Assembly: GCA_963710135.1 (NCBI GenBank)
Contig: CAVPYY010000002.1
Coordinates: 499,017-563,016 of the forward strand
DNA: 64,000 nucleotides
Source of the DNA: SG8-30 sp963710135
Lineage (GTDB): Bacteria; Pseudomonadota; Gammaproteobacteria; Steroidobacterales; Steroidobacteraceae
Reading direction: 5' to 3'
Under the pieces are notes generated by a model that was not told the origin of the DNA, searched no databases, and saw only the letters and a list, made by a program, of their open reading frames with translations. Both the position numbers and the translations under genes were made by a program. How positions within the stretch are numbered: position 1 is the first letter of the stretch; each line of letters begins with the position of its first letter. Below, piece by piece: positions 8,242-17,058 of this stretch.

Positions 8242-8870
8242 GCGCGACCCGCCGCCGCCACCAGGCGGCGTATGTCGCGCGCAATCACGTCCGCCTCGTG
8301 CGGCGAGCTGAGCGCCGCGGTGACCTGACCCGCGGGGTTCACCAGGAACAGGGTGCTGGTGTGGTCCACGGTGTAGTTGCCCTGCTCGTCGGGTTCGCTG
8401 CGGAACACGGCGACGCCCAGCTGCCGGGTGAGCTGGTCGATCTGCGCGGCGTCACCCGTGGCGGCGGTGAAGGAAGGGTCGAAGAACCCGACATAGCTTC
8501 GTAGCAGGGCAGGCGTGTCGCGCTCGGGGTCGACCGACACCAGCATGATCTGCGGCTGGTCCGCGCTGGGTAGGTCGGACAGCTGGCGCCGCGCGGCGGC
8601 GAGCGTCGCCAGCGTGGCCGGGCAGACGTCCGGACAATGCGTGAAGCCGAAGAACAGCACGGTCCAGCCGCCGCGCAGCTTGCCCGGTCCGAACGCAGCG
8701 CCATCCTGGTCCAGCAGCGTGAAGGCGGGCAGCGCCCGCGCGGTCGGGAAGGCCAGCCCCCGCTCCAGCGTCGGAATCTCGGCCGGCCGGTCGCGGGCGA
8801 GCCAGACGCCGGCCGCGGCGCTGGCCACGGCGACCGCGGCGACCACCAGGATGCGGAGGGTGCGATTCAT
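8238..8870 (-). CDS. SCO1/SenC-type copper chaperone / thioredoxin-like protein
   Basis: A 210-residue membrane-anchored thioredoxin-fold protein. An N-terminal hydrophobic segment (LRILVVAAVAVASAAAGVWL) exports or anchors it to the periplasm. The copper/redox motif CPDVCP lies near residue 80 (THCPDVCPATLATL) and the third ligand histidine is in YTVDHTSTLF. Family role: delivery of copper to the CuA centre of cytochrome c oxidase, or thiol redox in the periplasm. The start at 8870 is chosen because it gives the signal anchor and has AGGAAC upstream. It heads the leftward operon with psd, epmA and msrC and is divergent from prmB. Confidence 0.9.
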   Translation of the reverse strand: MNRTLRILVVAAVAVASAAAGVWLARDRPAEIPTLERGLAFPTARALPAFTLLDQDGAAFGPGKLRGGWTVLFFGFTHCPDVCPATLATLAAARRQLSDLPSADQPQIMLVSVDPERDTPALLRSYVGFFDPSFTAATGDAAQIDQLTRQLGVAVFRSEPDEQGNYTVDHTSTLFLVNPAGQVTAALSSPHEADVIARDIRRLVAAAGRA

Positions 8871-8945
8871 CTTCTGTTCCTGCCTCGGTTCTCGGCCTGC
8901 GATTATCCCACGGGGGCCCTGCGATGGACCCGCTAGAATGAGTCG

Positions 8946-9887
8946 ATGTCCCGTCTGCGCGCGCCGAGCCCACGTAATCCACCGCCAGCCCCGCATGTCG
9001 GGGATCTGGTCGACTGGGCTGCGCGCCGGCTCGACGCGGCGGGGTTGTGCTTCGGTCACGGGACCGACAACCCCTTGGACGAGGCCGCGGCGCTGGTGTT
9101 CCATGCGCTCGGTATCGCGCACGCCGAGGCGCCGCGCGCCTACGGTTGGGCGGTCGACCCCGCCGGGGCCCGTCGGGCCCGATCGCTGGTCGAGCGGCGT
9201 ATCCGGACGCGCGCGCCGTTCGCCTATCTGACGGGGCGCACCTGGTTCGCCGGACTCGAGATGGAGGTGACCGCGGACGTGCTCGTGCCGCGCTCGCCGA
9301 TCGCCGAACTCTGCGAGCGCGCCTTCGAGCCCTGGGTGGCGGGGCGGCAGGTCCGCGCCGTGCTCGACATCGGCACGGGTTCGGGCTGCATCGCCATCGC
9401 CGCGGCGGTGGCCTTGCCGCAGGCGCGAGTCGATGCCGCCGACATCTCGCAGGCGGCGCTCGCCGTGGCGGCGCGCAACATCCGCCGCCACGGGCTGGCC
9501 GGGCGCGTGCGGCCGGTGCTCTCCAACGTGTTCGCCGGCGTCGCCGGCCGCCGCTACGATATCGTGGTGAGCAACCCGCCCTACGTGCCGGCCGCCGAGA
9601 TCGCGCGGCTGCCCGAGGAATACCGGCGCGAGCCGGAGATCGGGCTGGCGGCAGGCCGCCACGGGCTCGATGTCGTGCGGCGGATCCTCGCCGGGGCCGC
9701 CGCGCACCTCGAGCCCGCCGGCATCCTCGTGGTCGAGGTCGGCGACACCGAGGACACCGTTCGCGCAGCCTGGCCTGCCGTGCCGTTCGAATGGCTGGAG
9801 TTCGAACGCGGCGGAGGCGGCGTATTCGTTCTGACCGGCGAACAGCTTCGCCGCCATCGCCGGGTCCTGTCGGGCGCCGCGCACTGA
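8946..9887 (+). CDS. prmB: Ribosomal protein L3 N5-glutamine methyltransferase
   Basis: A 313-residue SAM-dependent methyltransferase of the HemK/PrmC family. The SAM-binding stretch is LDIGTGSGCIAIA (around residue 140) and the glutamine-methylating NPPY motif is VVSNPPYVPAAEI (around 210). The N-terminal PRSPIAEL block is of the PrmB kind. PrmB is told from PrmC by length and by its immediate neighbour aroC, a pairing common in gammaproteobacteria. It is divergent from the SCO gene. A TAGAAT box at 8934-8939 is only a few bases from the start, so the 5' leader would be very short if it is used. Confidence 0.92.
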   Translation: MSRLRAPSPRNPPPAPHVGDLVDWAARRLDAAGLCFGHGTDNPLDEAAALVFHALGIAHAEAPRAYGWAVDPAGARRARSLVERRIRTRAPFAYLTGRTWFAGLEMEVTADVLVPRSPIAELCERAFEPWVAGRQVRAVLDIGTGSGCIAIAAAVALPQARVDAADISQAALAVAARNIRRHGLAGRVRPVLSNVFAGVAGRRYDIVVSNPPYVPAAEIARLPEEYRREPEIGLAAGRHGLDVVRRILAGAAAHLEPAGILVVEVGDTEDTVRAAWPAVPFEWLEFERGGGGVFVLTGEQLRRHRRVLSGAAH

Positions 9888-9898
9888 GGAAAACTGAC

Positions 9899-10996
9899 AT
9901 GTCCGGCAACACTCTCGGCAGGCTGTTCACCGTCACCACCTTTGGCGAGAGCCACGGCCCGGCGCTGGGCGCCATCGTCGACGGCTGCCCGCCGGGTCTC
10001 GAGCTGGCGCCCGAGGACCTGATGGGCGACCTCGAGCGGCGCCGCACCGGCACCTCGAAGTTCACCAGCCAGCGCAAGGAACCGGACGAGGTCCGCATCC
10101 TCTCGGGCGTGTTCGAAGGGCGTACCACCGGCGCCTCGATCGGGCTCGTGGTCGAGAACACCGACCAGCGCTCGCGCGACTACGACAAGGTGAAGGACCG
10201 CTTCCGGCCGGGGCATGCGGATTACACCCATCAGCAGAAGTACGGCTTTCGCGACTACCGGGGCGGCGGGCGCTCCTCGGCGCGCATCACGGTCGCGACG
10301 GTCGCGGCGGGCGCAATCGCCCGCAAGTACCTGCGCGAGCGCATCGGCCTGACGGTGAGCGGCTGGCTGTCGCGCATGGGGCCGATCGACCTGGCGCCGG
10401 TCGACCCGGCCTCCGCCTACGACAATCCCTTCTTCTCCCCGGACCCGTCGCGCGTGCAGGAACTGGAAGACTACATCTGGACGCTGCGCAAGCAGGGCGA
10501 CTCGGTCGGCGCGCGCGTCACCGCCGTGGCGCGCGGCGTGCCGCCGGGCCTGGGCGAACCGATGTTCGACCGGGTGGATGCCGACCTCGCGCACGCGATG
10601 ATGGGCATCAACGCGGTGAAGGCGGTGGAGATCGGCGACGGCGTCGAAGTGGCGCGCCAGCTCGGCACGGAACATCGCGACGAGCTGACGCCAGAAGGCT
10701 TTCGCTCCAATCACGCGGGCGGCACGCTCGGCGGCATCACCTCGGGCCAGGACGTCATCGTGCACGTGGCGCTGAAGCCGACCTCGAGCATCCAGGTGCC
10801 GGGCTGGACCATCGACGTCGCCGGCAACCCGGTCGAGGTGGTCACCACGGGCCGGCACGACCCCTGCGTCGGGTTGCGCGCCGTGCCGATCGTCGAGTCC
10901 ATGCTGTTGCTGGTACTGATGGATCACTACCTGCGGCATCGCGCGCAGTGCGGCGACGTCGTGTCGCCGACGCCCGACATCACCCGCCCGCGCTGA
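9899..10996 (+). CDS. aroC: Chorismate synthase
   Basis: Catalyses the last common step of aromatic amino-acid synthesis, 5-enolpyruvylshikimate-3-phosphate to chorismate, with reduced FMN. 365 residues. Family signatures are GESHGPALG near the N-terminus, the RYRGGGRSSAR-like block (FRDYRGGGRSSARIT), and HDPCVGLRAVPIVE near the C-terminus. The start at 9899 has a strong ribosome site (GAGGAAAA) 6 bases upstream. The frame is open further upstream over prmB, but homology begins at MSGNTLGRLF. It follows prmB by eleven bases. Confidence 0.97.
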   Translation: MSGNTLGRLFTVTTFGESHGPALGAIVDGCPPGLELAPEDLMGDLERRRTGTSKFTSQRKEPDEVRILSGVFEGRTTGASIGLVVENTDQRSRDYDKVKDRFRPGHADYTHQQKYGFRDYRGGGRSSARITVATVAAGAIARKYLRERIGLTVSGWLSRMGPIDLAPVDPASAYDNPFFSPDPSRVQELEDYIWTLRKQGDSVGARVTAVARGVPPGLGEPMFDRVDADLAHAMMGINAVKAVEIGDGVEVARQLGTEHRDELTPEGFRSNHAGGTLGGITSGQDVIVHVALKPTSSIQVPGWTIDVAGNPVEVVTTGRHDPCVGLRAVPIVESMLLLVLMDHYLRHRAQCGDVVSPTPDITRPR

Positions 10997-10997
10997 C

Positions 10998-12167
10998 TTG
11001 CAGGGCGGCACCGCACGACTGTCGGCCGGCTACTTCTGGTACTTCGCGACCCTCGGGCTGTTCGTGCCGTACTGGCCGCCGTATCTCGCCGGCCGCGGCT
11101 TCGATCCGGTCGAGATCGGCTTCGCCATGGGCGTGTTCGCCGGCCTGCGCGTGGTCGGGCCGCCCGTCTACGCGCATTTTGCGGACGCTTCCGGGCGTCC
11201 GCTGGCCTTGCTGCGCGCCGCGGCGCTGGCCGCCGCCGTTTGCGCGCTGTCATTTCCCTGGCTCGGCCCGTTGTGGGCGCTGACCCTGGGGCTCGCCGTC
11301 TACAGCGCGGTCTGGAACGGCGTCGCCTCGATCTACGACGCCTACGTGCTGGCCCGTCTCGGTGCGGCGCGGCGGCGCTACGGCCAGCTGCGGCTATGGG
11401 GCTCGATCGGCTTCGTGGTGGTGTCGGTGGCTGCCGGCCAGGCGCTGGAGACGATCGAGCTCGGCCTGCTGCCGTTTGGCCTGGCACTGCTGATCGGCGC
11501 TACCTGGCTGACCTTGCGGGGGCTGCCGGAGACGCCGCTCGGCGACGCGGGTCCGGCGACGCCGCTCGGGCCGGCGCTCGGCGACCGGCGCGTGCACGCG
11601 TTCCTGGTCGTCGTGTTCCTGATGCTGTTCAGCCACGGCGCGTACTACAACTTCTTCTCCATCTACCTCGAAGGCCTCGGCTACAGCGGCCTCGAGATCG
11701 GCGCGCTGTGGGCCTGGGCCGTCATCTCGGAGATCGCCATCTTCCTGGCGGCGTCCAGGCTGGTGACCCGCTTCGGCCTGCGTACGCTCACCATCGCCGC
11801 ACTGGCGGCGACCGCACTGCGCTGGGCGCTGCTCGGCGGGTTCGCGGACAACGCCGCGCTGGTGTTCGCCGCGCAGACGCTGCACATGATGAGCTTCGGG
11901 CTGTTCCACCTGTGTACCGTATCGTTGGCGCAGGTGTTGTTCCCGCCGGGCGCCGCGGCGCGTGCCCAAGCCCTGCACGGCAGCGTGGGTTTCGGCCTCG
12001 GCGGGCTGTGCGGCGCGCTGGTCAGCGGCTGGCTGTGGCGCGAGGCGGGACCGGCTGCCGCCTTCGGGGTGGCTAGCGCCGCGGCGGCGCTGGCCACGCT
12101 GGTCGCCGCCGCCGGACTGGGACGGTTGCCGCCTGCGGACGGCGCGCCGTTGGTGGCGATGCGCTGA
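10998..12167 (+). CDS. MFS transporter (HcaT/PPP-like)
   Basis: A 389-residue protein with about twelve hydrophobic membrane segments, of the MFS_1-like group that includes phenylpropionate permease HcaT and nucleoside/sugar symporters. Features include the N-terminal GYFWYFATLGLFVPYW, RRYGQLRLWGSIGF after the fourth or fifth helix, and a long loop (TPLGDAGPATPLGPALGDRR) between the halves. The substrate cannot be read from sequence. The start is a TTG at 10998, one base after the aroC stop, so coupling to aroC is likely. No better ATG is available before the first helix. Confidence 0.8.
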   Translation: MQGGTARLSAGYFWYFATLGLFVPYWPPYLAGRGFDPVEIGFAMGVFAGLRVVGPPVYAHFADASGRPLALLRAAALAAAVCALSFPWLGPLWALTLGLAVYSAVWNGVASIYDAYVLARLGAARRRYGQLRLWGSIGFVVVSVAAGQALETIELGLLPFGLALLIGATWLTLRGLPETPLGDAGPATPLGPALGDRRVHAFLVVVFLMLFSHGAYYNFFSIYLEGLGYSGLEIGALWAWAVISEIAIFLAASRLVTRFGLRTLTIAALAATALRWALLGGFADNAALVFAAQTLHMMSFGLFHLCTVSLAQVLFPPGAAARAQALHGSVGFGLGGLCGALVSGWLWREAGPAAAFGVASAAAALATLVAAAGLGRLPPADGAPLVAMR

Positions 12168-12253
12168 ACCGGGGCCGGGTAGGCTTGGGCGGCGCCCTGT
12201 CAAGCCCCGAAAGGCCCCGGTCTCTCTTCGATTGCGTGACGCCTTCCGAGATT

Positions 12254-12282
12254 TTGGTAAATGGCCATGTGTAAGCTATAGT
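12254..12282 (+). promoter_or_regulatory. Probable sigma70 promoter of fimV
   Basis: TTGGTA at 12254-12259 and TATAGT at 12277-12282 are separated by 17 bases. They match 4/6 and 5/6 of the -35 and -10 consensus. Transcription would start near 12289, leaving a leader of about 87 bases before fimV at 12376. Confidence 0.6.
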
Positions 12283-12375
12283 CCGTTCGATCAGGGACTT
12301 GTGATTGATTTCACACCCGCTGCGCCACATCCGGGGGATTCTCGGGTCAGGACGCCGGCCGTTTTGGGAGTCACG

Positions 12376-15324
12376 ATGAGCTGGAAACTGCGTGCCGCCG
12401 TAACGGCGCTGCTGCTTGCGCCGCAGGCTGCTTTTGCACTGGGACTGGGCGATATCCGCCTCAACTCGTCGCTCAACGAGCCGATGGCGGCAGAGATCGA
12501 CCTGGTGGCGCCGACCGCCGACGAGCTCGGATCGCTGTCCGCGCAGCTCGCCTCCCGCGAACTCTTCCAGCGCTACGGCCTGGACCGTCCCGGCTACCTG
12601 GACTCGATGACCTTCTCCGTCGGCCAGAGCCGTGACGGGCGCAGCGTCCTCAAGGTCAGCTCCGCCGCGCCGATCAGCGAGCCCTTCGTCACCTTCCTGG
12701 TGGAGGTGAACTGGCCGCGCGGCCGCCTGCTGCGCGAATACACGGTGTTGCTGGACCCGCCGGTGTTCACGCCGCGGGAAACGGTCGCGCAGGCGCCGGT
12801 GGCCGCTCCGACGACGGCGCGCGCGGCGACCTCGCCGCCGCGACCGGCCGCTGCGGCGGCCCGACCCGCTCCCGCGGCCGCCGGCGACATGCCGGACAGC
12901 TACCGCGTGCAGCGTGGCGACACGCTCTATGGCATTGCCGCCGGGCTGACCGGCGGCAATCGTGCCGACGTCAATCGCATGATGCTCGCGCTGTTCCGCG
13001 AGAACCCGGAAGCCTTCGATGGCAACGTCAACCTGCTGCGCGCCGGCGCCTTGCTGCGCACCCCGGCCGCGGGCACGCTCGACGGCATCGGCAGCGGTGA
13101 AGCCTCGGCCGAGATTTCGCGGCAGACGGCCGCCTGGCGCGGCGCGGCCGCCGCCTCCGAGGCGGGCAGACTGCGCCTGGTCACGCCTGACGAAGGCGGC
13201 GTGGGTGCGGGCGAGAGCGCGGCCACCGCGGCCGGCGGCGACGTCGGCTCGCGCGTCGACGCCCTGGCCCGCGAGATCGAGGAATCCCAGCGCCTGCTCG
13301 AGTTGAAGAACGCCGAGCTGGCGCGGCTGCAGCAGGAACTGGAGGCACGCGAAGCCGCGCAGCAGGCAGAGGCCGCCGCGGCGGCTGCGGCTGCCGCCGA
13401 GGCGCCGGTTGCCGCCGAACCCGAGGCCCCGGCTGCGGAGACCCCGGCGACCGAGGCCCCGGTCAGCGAGGCGCCGGTCGACGAGACCCTGTTGGCCGAG
13501 GAGCCGGAGGCTCCCGCGGCCGCCGAGCCCGAGGAGAAGCCCGCCGCCGAGGCCAAGCCGGCCGCCGCACCTGCGGAGCCCTCGTTCTTCGATGCCCTGA
13601 CGGACAACTGGACCTACCTGCTCGGCGCGGCTGCGCTGCTGCTCGGCGGCGTGTTCGCCTTCGGCTACCTGCGCCGCCGGCGCGAGGAAGATCTCGACGA
13701 GGCGCTGCGCACCTTCGACACCGGTACCGCGCCCGTCCCGAGTGAAACCCAGAGGCTGCGTGCCCTGGCGCTGGGCGAGGCCGAGCCGACCGTCGAGACG
13801 CCGGCCATCCATGTCGAGGAAGGCGGGGCCACCGAACGCAAGCCGGTGCCGCGCAAGCCGGCCAAGGCCGCGGCGGCGCCGATGGAGGACACGCTCAGTG
13901 CCGAGGCGCCGATCAGCCTCGACCAGGCCGATCCGATGGCGGAGGCCGACTTCCACATGGCCTACGGTCTCTACGACCAGGCCGCGGACATCGTCAAGCT
14001 GGCGCTCGACAAGGAGCCCGAGCGGCGCGACTACAAGGTCAAGCTGCTGGAGATCTACTTCGTCGCCGGCAACAAGCCGAGCTTCCTCGACCTGGCGAGC
14101 GAGCTGCACTCCAGCCGGTCGGCTGGCGATGCGGGGGAATGGGAGCGCATCGCGATCATGGGCCGCCAGCTGGCCCCGGAAGAGTCGATGTTCGAGGGCG
14201 CCAAGGGTGGCGCCGGTGCCGGCGTCGACCTGAATCTCGAAGGCGGCGAGGGCCACATCGACCTCGAACTGCTGGCGCCGCCGGACGGCGACGACATGGA
14301 CCTCGACCTCGGTGCCGCGCTGGGCGCCGCCGACAGCGCCTCCGAGACGGGCAAGAACGAGGTGCTGGACTTCGACCTCGAGGATCGCGTGACCACGGCG
14401 GAGATGCCGAAGCTCGGCGAGGGCACCGCCGAGATGCCGACCATCGAGCTGCCGGCCGCCGACTCGCCGACCGCCGAGCTGCCGATCGGCGATTCGCTCA
14501 CCACCAAGCTGAAGTGGGGCGACTCGCCGACCGCGAAGATGCCGAAGGCGCGTTCGCGCGACGACGAGCCGACCGTCGAGCAGGCCAAGCTGCAGCCGCT
14601 GCGCGACGACGCCACGGTCAAGGAACAGGTGGATCGCAGCCGCTTCTCCAGTGCTCCCGTCTCGTCCGATTCCACCGCGGAAATGCCGATGGACGACCTG
14701 GGCATCGACCTCGGCGACCTCGAGGCGTTGGCGGGCGGACCGGCGGACGCCGAGGACGAGGAAACGCTGATCGCCGACGGGCTCGATGACGCCACGCAGC
14801 TGGCCGACAGCCTCGACGACTCCACGCGCCTGGCCGAGTCGATCGGCGCGGACGACGAGACCCGTATCGCCAGGTTCGACGAGCCGACGCGGATGATGCC
14901 GGGTCTCGACGATGCCGACGACGTGGGCGGGACTTCGATCGTCCGCTCGCTGGACGACAGCGCCATCGACCTGGATCTGAGCGATTTCGAGGAAAGCGCC
15001 GGGGATGACGACCTGACCGGCAAGACCGGGATCATGCGCGCTCCGCAGCTCGACACTTCCACGCCCGCGGGCCGCGGCAATGGCCACGATGATGCCGACT
15101 ACACCGCCACCGAGCGGGTCGCGCTCGAGGACCTGCCGGAGATGTCCGAGCTGGAGCCGGTGACCATGAGCGAGGTCGGCACCAAGCTCGACCTGGCCCG
15201 TGCGTACGTCGACATGGGCGACCCGGATGGGGCGCGCAGCATCCTGCAGGAAGTGCTCAAGGAAGGCAGCAACTCGCAGCGCCAGGAGGCGAAGCGACTG
15301 CTCGATTCCCTGCCGGGTGCCTGA
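12376..15324 (+). CDS. fimV: FimV-family pilus/polarity scaffold protein
   Basis: About 982 residues. Order: signal peptide (ending QAAFALGLGDI), conserved N-terminal domain (about 22-140), Ala/Pro linker, LysM domain (YRVQRGDTLYGIA, near 180), and a coiled coil (EIEESQRLLELKNAELARL). A Glu/Ala/Pro-rich stretch leads to a transmembrane helix near 410-432 (YLLGAAALLLGGVFAFGYL). A long acidic cytoplasmic part follows, with TPR-like helices (YDQAADIVKLALDKEP) and the FimV C-terminal domain (DLARAYVDMGDPDGARSIL). Known role: inner-membrane scaffold for type IV pili and polar signalling, including c-di-GMP/cAMP pathways. The acidic part holds threonine-rich repeats such as TAEMP and TAELP. The start at 12376 is set by the signal peptide. 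fimV-truA order is standard. Confidence 0.93.
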   Translation: MSWKLRAAVTALLLAPQAAFALGLGDIRLNSSLNEPMAAEIDLVAPTADELGSLSAQLASRELFQRYGLDRPGYLDSMTFSVGQSRDGRSVLKVSSAAPISEPFVTFLVEVNWPRGRLLREYTVLLDPPVFTPRETVAQAPVAAPTTARAATSPPRPAAAAARPAPAAAGDMPDSYRVQRGDTLYGIAAGLTGGNRADVNRMMLALFRENPEAFDGNVNLLRAGALLRTPAAGTLDGIGSGEASAEISRQTAAWRGAAAASEAGRLRLVTPDEGGVGAGESAATAAGGDVGSRVDALAREIEESQRLLELKNAELARLQQELEAREAAQQAEAAAAAAAAAEAPVAAEPEAPAAETPATEAPVSEAPVDETLLAEEPEAPAAAEPEEKPAAEAKPAAAPAEPSFFDALTDNWTYLLGAAALLLGGVFAFGYLRRRREEDLDEALRTFDTGTAPVPSETQRLRALALGEAEPTVETPAIHVEEGGATERKPVPRKPAKAAAAPMEDTLSAEAPISLDQADPMAEADFHMAYGLYDQAADIVKLALDKEPERRDYKVKLLEIYFVAGNKPSFLDLASELHSSRSAGDAGEWERIAIMGRQLAPEESMFEGAKGGAGAGVDLNLEGGEGHIDLELLAPPDGDDMDLDLGAALGAADSASETGKNEVLDFDLEDRVTTAEMPKLGEGTAEMPTIELPAADSPTAELPIGDSLTTKLKWGDSPTAKMPKARSRDDEPTVEQAKLQPLRDDATVKEQVDRSRFSSAPVSSDSTAEMPMDDLGIDLGDLEALAGGPADAEDEETLIADGLDDATQLADSLDDSTRLAESIGADDETRIARFDEPTRMMPGLDDADDVGGTSIVRSLDDSAIDLDLSDFEESAGDDDLTGKTGIMRAPQLDTSTPAGRGNGHDDADYTATERVALEDLPEMSELEPVTMSEVGTKLDLARAYVDMGDPDGARSILQEVLKEGSNSQRQEAKRLLDSLPGA

Positions 15325-15357
15325 GGCCGGCCGGCGCCGCCCGCCGTCCGCGCCGGC

Positions 15358-16191
15358 GTGAAGCCTTCGCCGGGCCCGGGGCAGCGGATCGCCGTCGGCA
15401 TCGAGTACGACGGCAGCGCCTACGCGGGCTGGCAGCGCCAGCCGGACAGTCCCTCGGTGCAGGCGGAAGTCGAGCGCGCGCTCGGCTTCGTCGCCGATCA
15501 CGACGTGGCGGTGCACTGCGGCGGCCGCACCGACACCGGCGTGCACGCGATCGGTCAGGTCGCGCACTTCGACAGCCACGCGGTCCGCAGCCTGCGCAGC
15601 TGGGTGCTCGGCGCCAACACCCGTCTGCCGGCCGACATCGCCGTGACCTGGGCCAGGACCGTGCCGGCGGACTTCCACGCGCGTTACTCCGCGCTGTCGC
15701 GGACGTACCGGTACATCATCCTCAATCGCGAGACGCGCCCGGCGCTGGGCCGCGCACGGGTCGCGTGGATCCACGAGCCGCTCGACGCCGGCCGCATGCA
15801 CGAGGCGGCCCAGCTGCTGGTCGGCGAGCATGATTTCTCGGCGTTCCGCGCGGCGGAATGCCAGTCGAGTTCCCCGGTGCGCCGCCTGCAGGCGATCCAG
15901 GTCGAGCGCGATGGCCAGTATGTCGTGATGGAAGTGACCGCCAACGCCTTCCTGCATCACATGGTGCGCAACATCGCCGGCTCGCTGATCGCGGTCGGCA
16001 CCGGTGAGCGCGATCGTGACTGGTTCGCATCGATACTCGCGGGCCGCGAGCGCAAGCTCGCCGGGATCACGGCGCCGGCGGGCGGCCTGTACTTCCTGCG
16101 CATCCGCTACCCCGACGTCCACGGACTGCCGGTTCCATCCGGCAACGCTTGGGATATGATGCCGTTCGCGCCACAGCGGACCCATGCATGA
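15358..16191 (+). CDS. truA: tRNA pseudouridine(38-40) synthase
   Basis: A 277-residue pseudouridine synthase for positions 38-40 of the tRNA anticodon stem-loop. The catalytic aspartate lies in CGGRTDTGVHA. The block FLHHMVRNIAG near the C-terminus is also typical. The start is GTG at 15358, placing homology (IAVGIEYDGSAYAGWQRQ) about a dozen residues in. It follows fimV by 33 bases, and its stop overlaps the accD start (ATGA), the usual arrangement in pseudomonads, although trpF, often present between truA and accD, is absent here. Confidence 0.96.
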   Translation: MKPSPGPGQRIAVGIEYDGSAYAGWQRQPDSPSVQAEVERALGFVADHDVAVHCGGRTDTGVHAIGQVAHFDSHAVRSLRSWVLGANTRLPADIAVTWARTVPADFHARYSALSRTYRYIILNRETRPALGRARVAWIHEPLDAGRMHEAAQLLVGEHDFSAFRAAECQSSSPVRRLQAIQVERDGQYVVMEVTANAFLHHMVRNIAGSLIAVGTGERDRDWFASILAGRERKLAGITAPAGGLYFLRIRYPDVHGLPVPSGNAWDMMPFAPQRTHA

Positions 16192-17051
16192 CCTGGTTCG
16201 AGAAAATCATTCCTTCGCGGATCAAGACCGAGCGCCGCACGCGCTCGGTGCCGGAAGGGCTGTGGATGAAGTGCCCGACCTGCGATTCGGTGCTCTACCG
16301 CCCGGAGGTCGAGCGCAACCTGCAGGTCTGCCCCAAGTGCTCGCATCACATGCGCATCGGCGCCCGCGACCGGCTGGCGTACTTCCTCGATCCCGAGACC
16401 ACCGTCGAGATCGCCGGCAGCGTCGCCCCGGACGATCCGCTGCGATTCCGGGACACCAAGAAGTACCGCGACCGGCTCGCCGCCGCGCAGAAGGCCACCG
16501 GCGAGCGCGACGCCTTGGTCGTGCTGGCCGGCAAGCTGAAGGGGCAGGACATCGTCGCCGCGGCCTTCGAGTTCGCCTTCCTCGGCGGCTCCATGGGTTC
16601 GGTCGTCGGCGAGCGCTTCGTGCAGGGCGTCGACCATTGCATCCGCCATCGCATGCCGCTGGTGTGCTTCACCTCGAGCGGCGGCGCGCGCATGCAGGAG
16701 GGCCTGCTGTCGCTGATGCAGATGGCCAAGACCAGCGCCGCGCTGGCCGCGCTCGCCCGCGAGCGGCTGCCGTTCATTTCGGTGCTGACCGATCCGACCA
16801 CCGGCGGCGTGTCGGCCAGCCTCGCGATGCTCGGTGACGTCAACATCGGCGAGCCCAAGGCGCTGATCGGATTCGCCGGACCGCGGGTCATCCAGCAGAC
16901 GGTGCGCGAGACCCTGCCGGAGGGCTTCCAGCGCAGCGAGTTCCTGCTCGAACACGGCGCGCTCGACATGATCATGGACCGGCGCGACCAGCGTGACCGG
17001 ATCGCCTCGCTGCTGCGCATGCTGATGAATCTCCCGCCGGCACAGGACTAG
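16188..17051 (+). CDS. accD: Acetyl-CoA carboxylase carboxyltransferase subunit beta
   Basis: The beta subunit of the carboxyltransferase that transfers CO2 from biotin to acetyl-CoA, giving malonyl-CoA for fatty-acid synthesis. The four-cysteine zinc ribbon is visible near residues 28-51 (MKCPTCDSVLY and VCPKCSHHMR). The crotonase-like core has TSSGGARMQEGLLSLMQM and DPTTGGVSASLAMLGD. 287 residues with the start at 16188 (MTWFEKIIPSRI), which overlaps the truA stop. An in-frame ATG at 16149 lies inside truA and adds a non-homologous head, so it was rejected. Confidence 0.97.
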   Translation: MTWFEKIIPSRIKTERRTRSVPEGLWMKCPTCDSVLYRPEVERNLQVCPKCSHHMRIGARDRLAYFLDPETTVEIAGSVAPDDPLRFRDTKKYRDRLAAAQKATGERDALVVLAGKLKGQDIVAAAFEFAFLGGSMGSVVGERFVQGVDHCIRHRMPLVCFTSSGGARMQEGLLSLMQMAKTSAALAALARERLPFISVLTDPTTGGVSASLAMLGDVNIGEPKALIGFAGPRVIQQTVRETLPEGFQRSEFLLEHGALDMIMDRRDQRDRIASLLRMLMNLPPAQD

Positions 17052-17058
17052 AGCCGGC

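Noticed and set aside
12073..16185. A 1370-codon open frame on the minus strand, antisense to fimV and truA
   Set aside because: The GC-rich, strongly codon-biased sense genes leave the opposite strand free of stops. Its translation is His/Arg/Ala-rich without motifs, while the sense strand encodes clear FimV and TruA.
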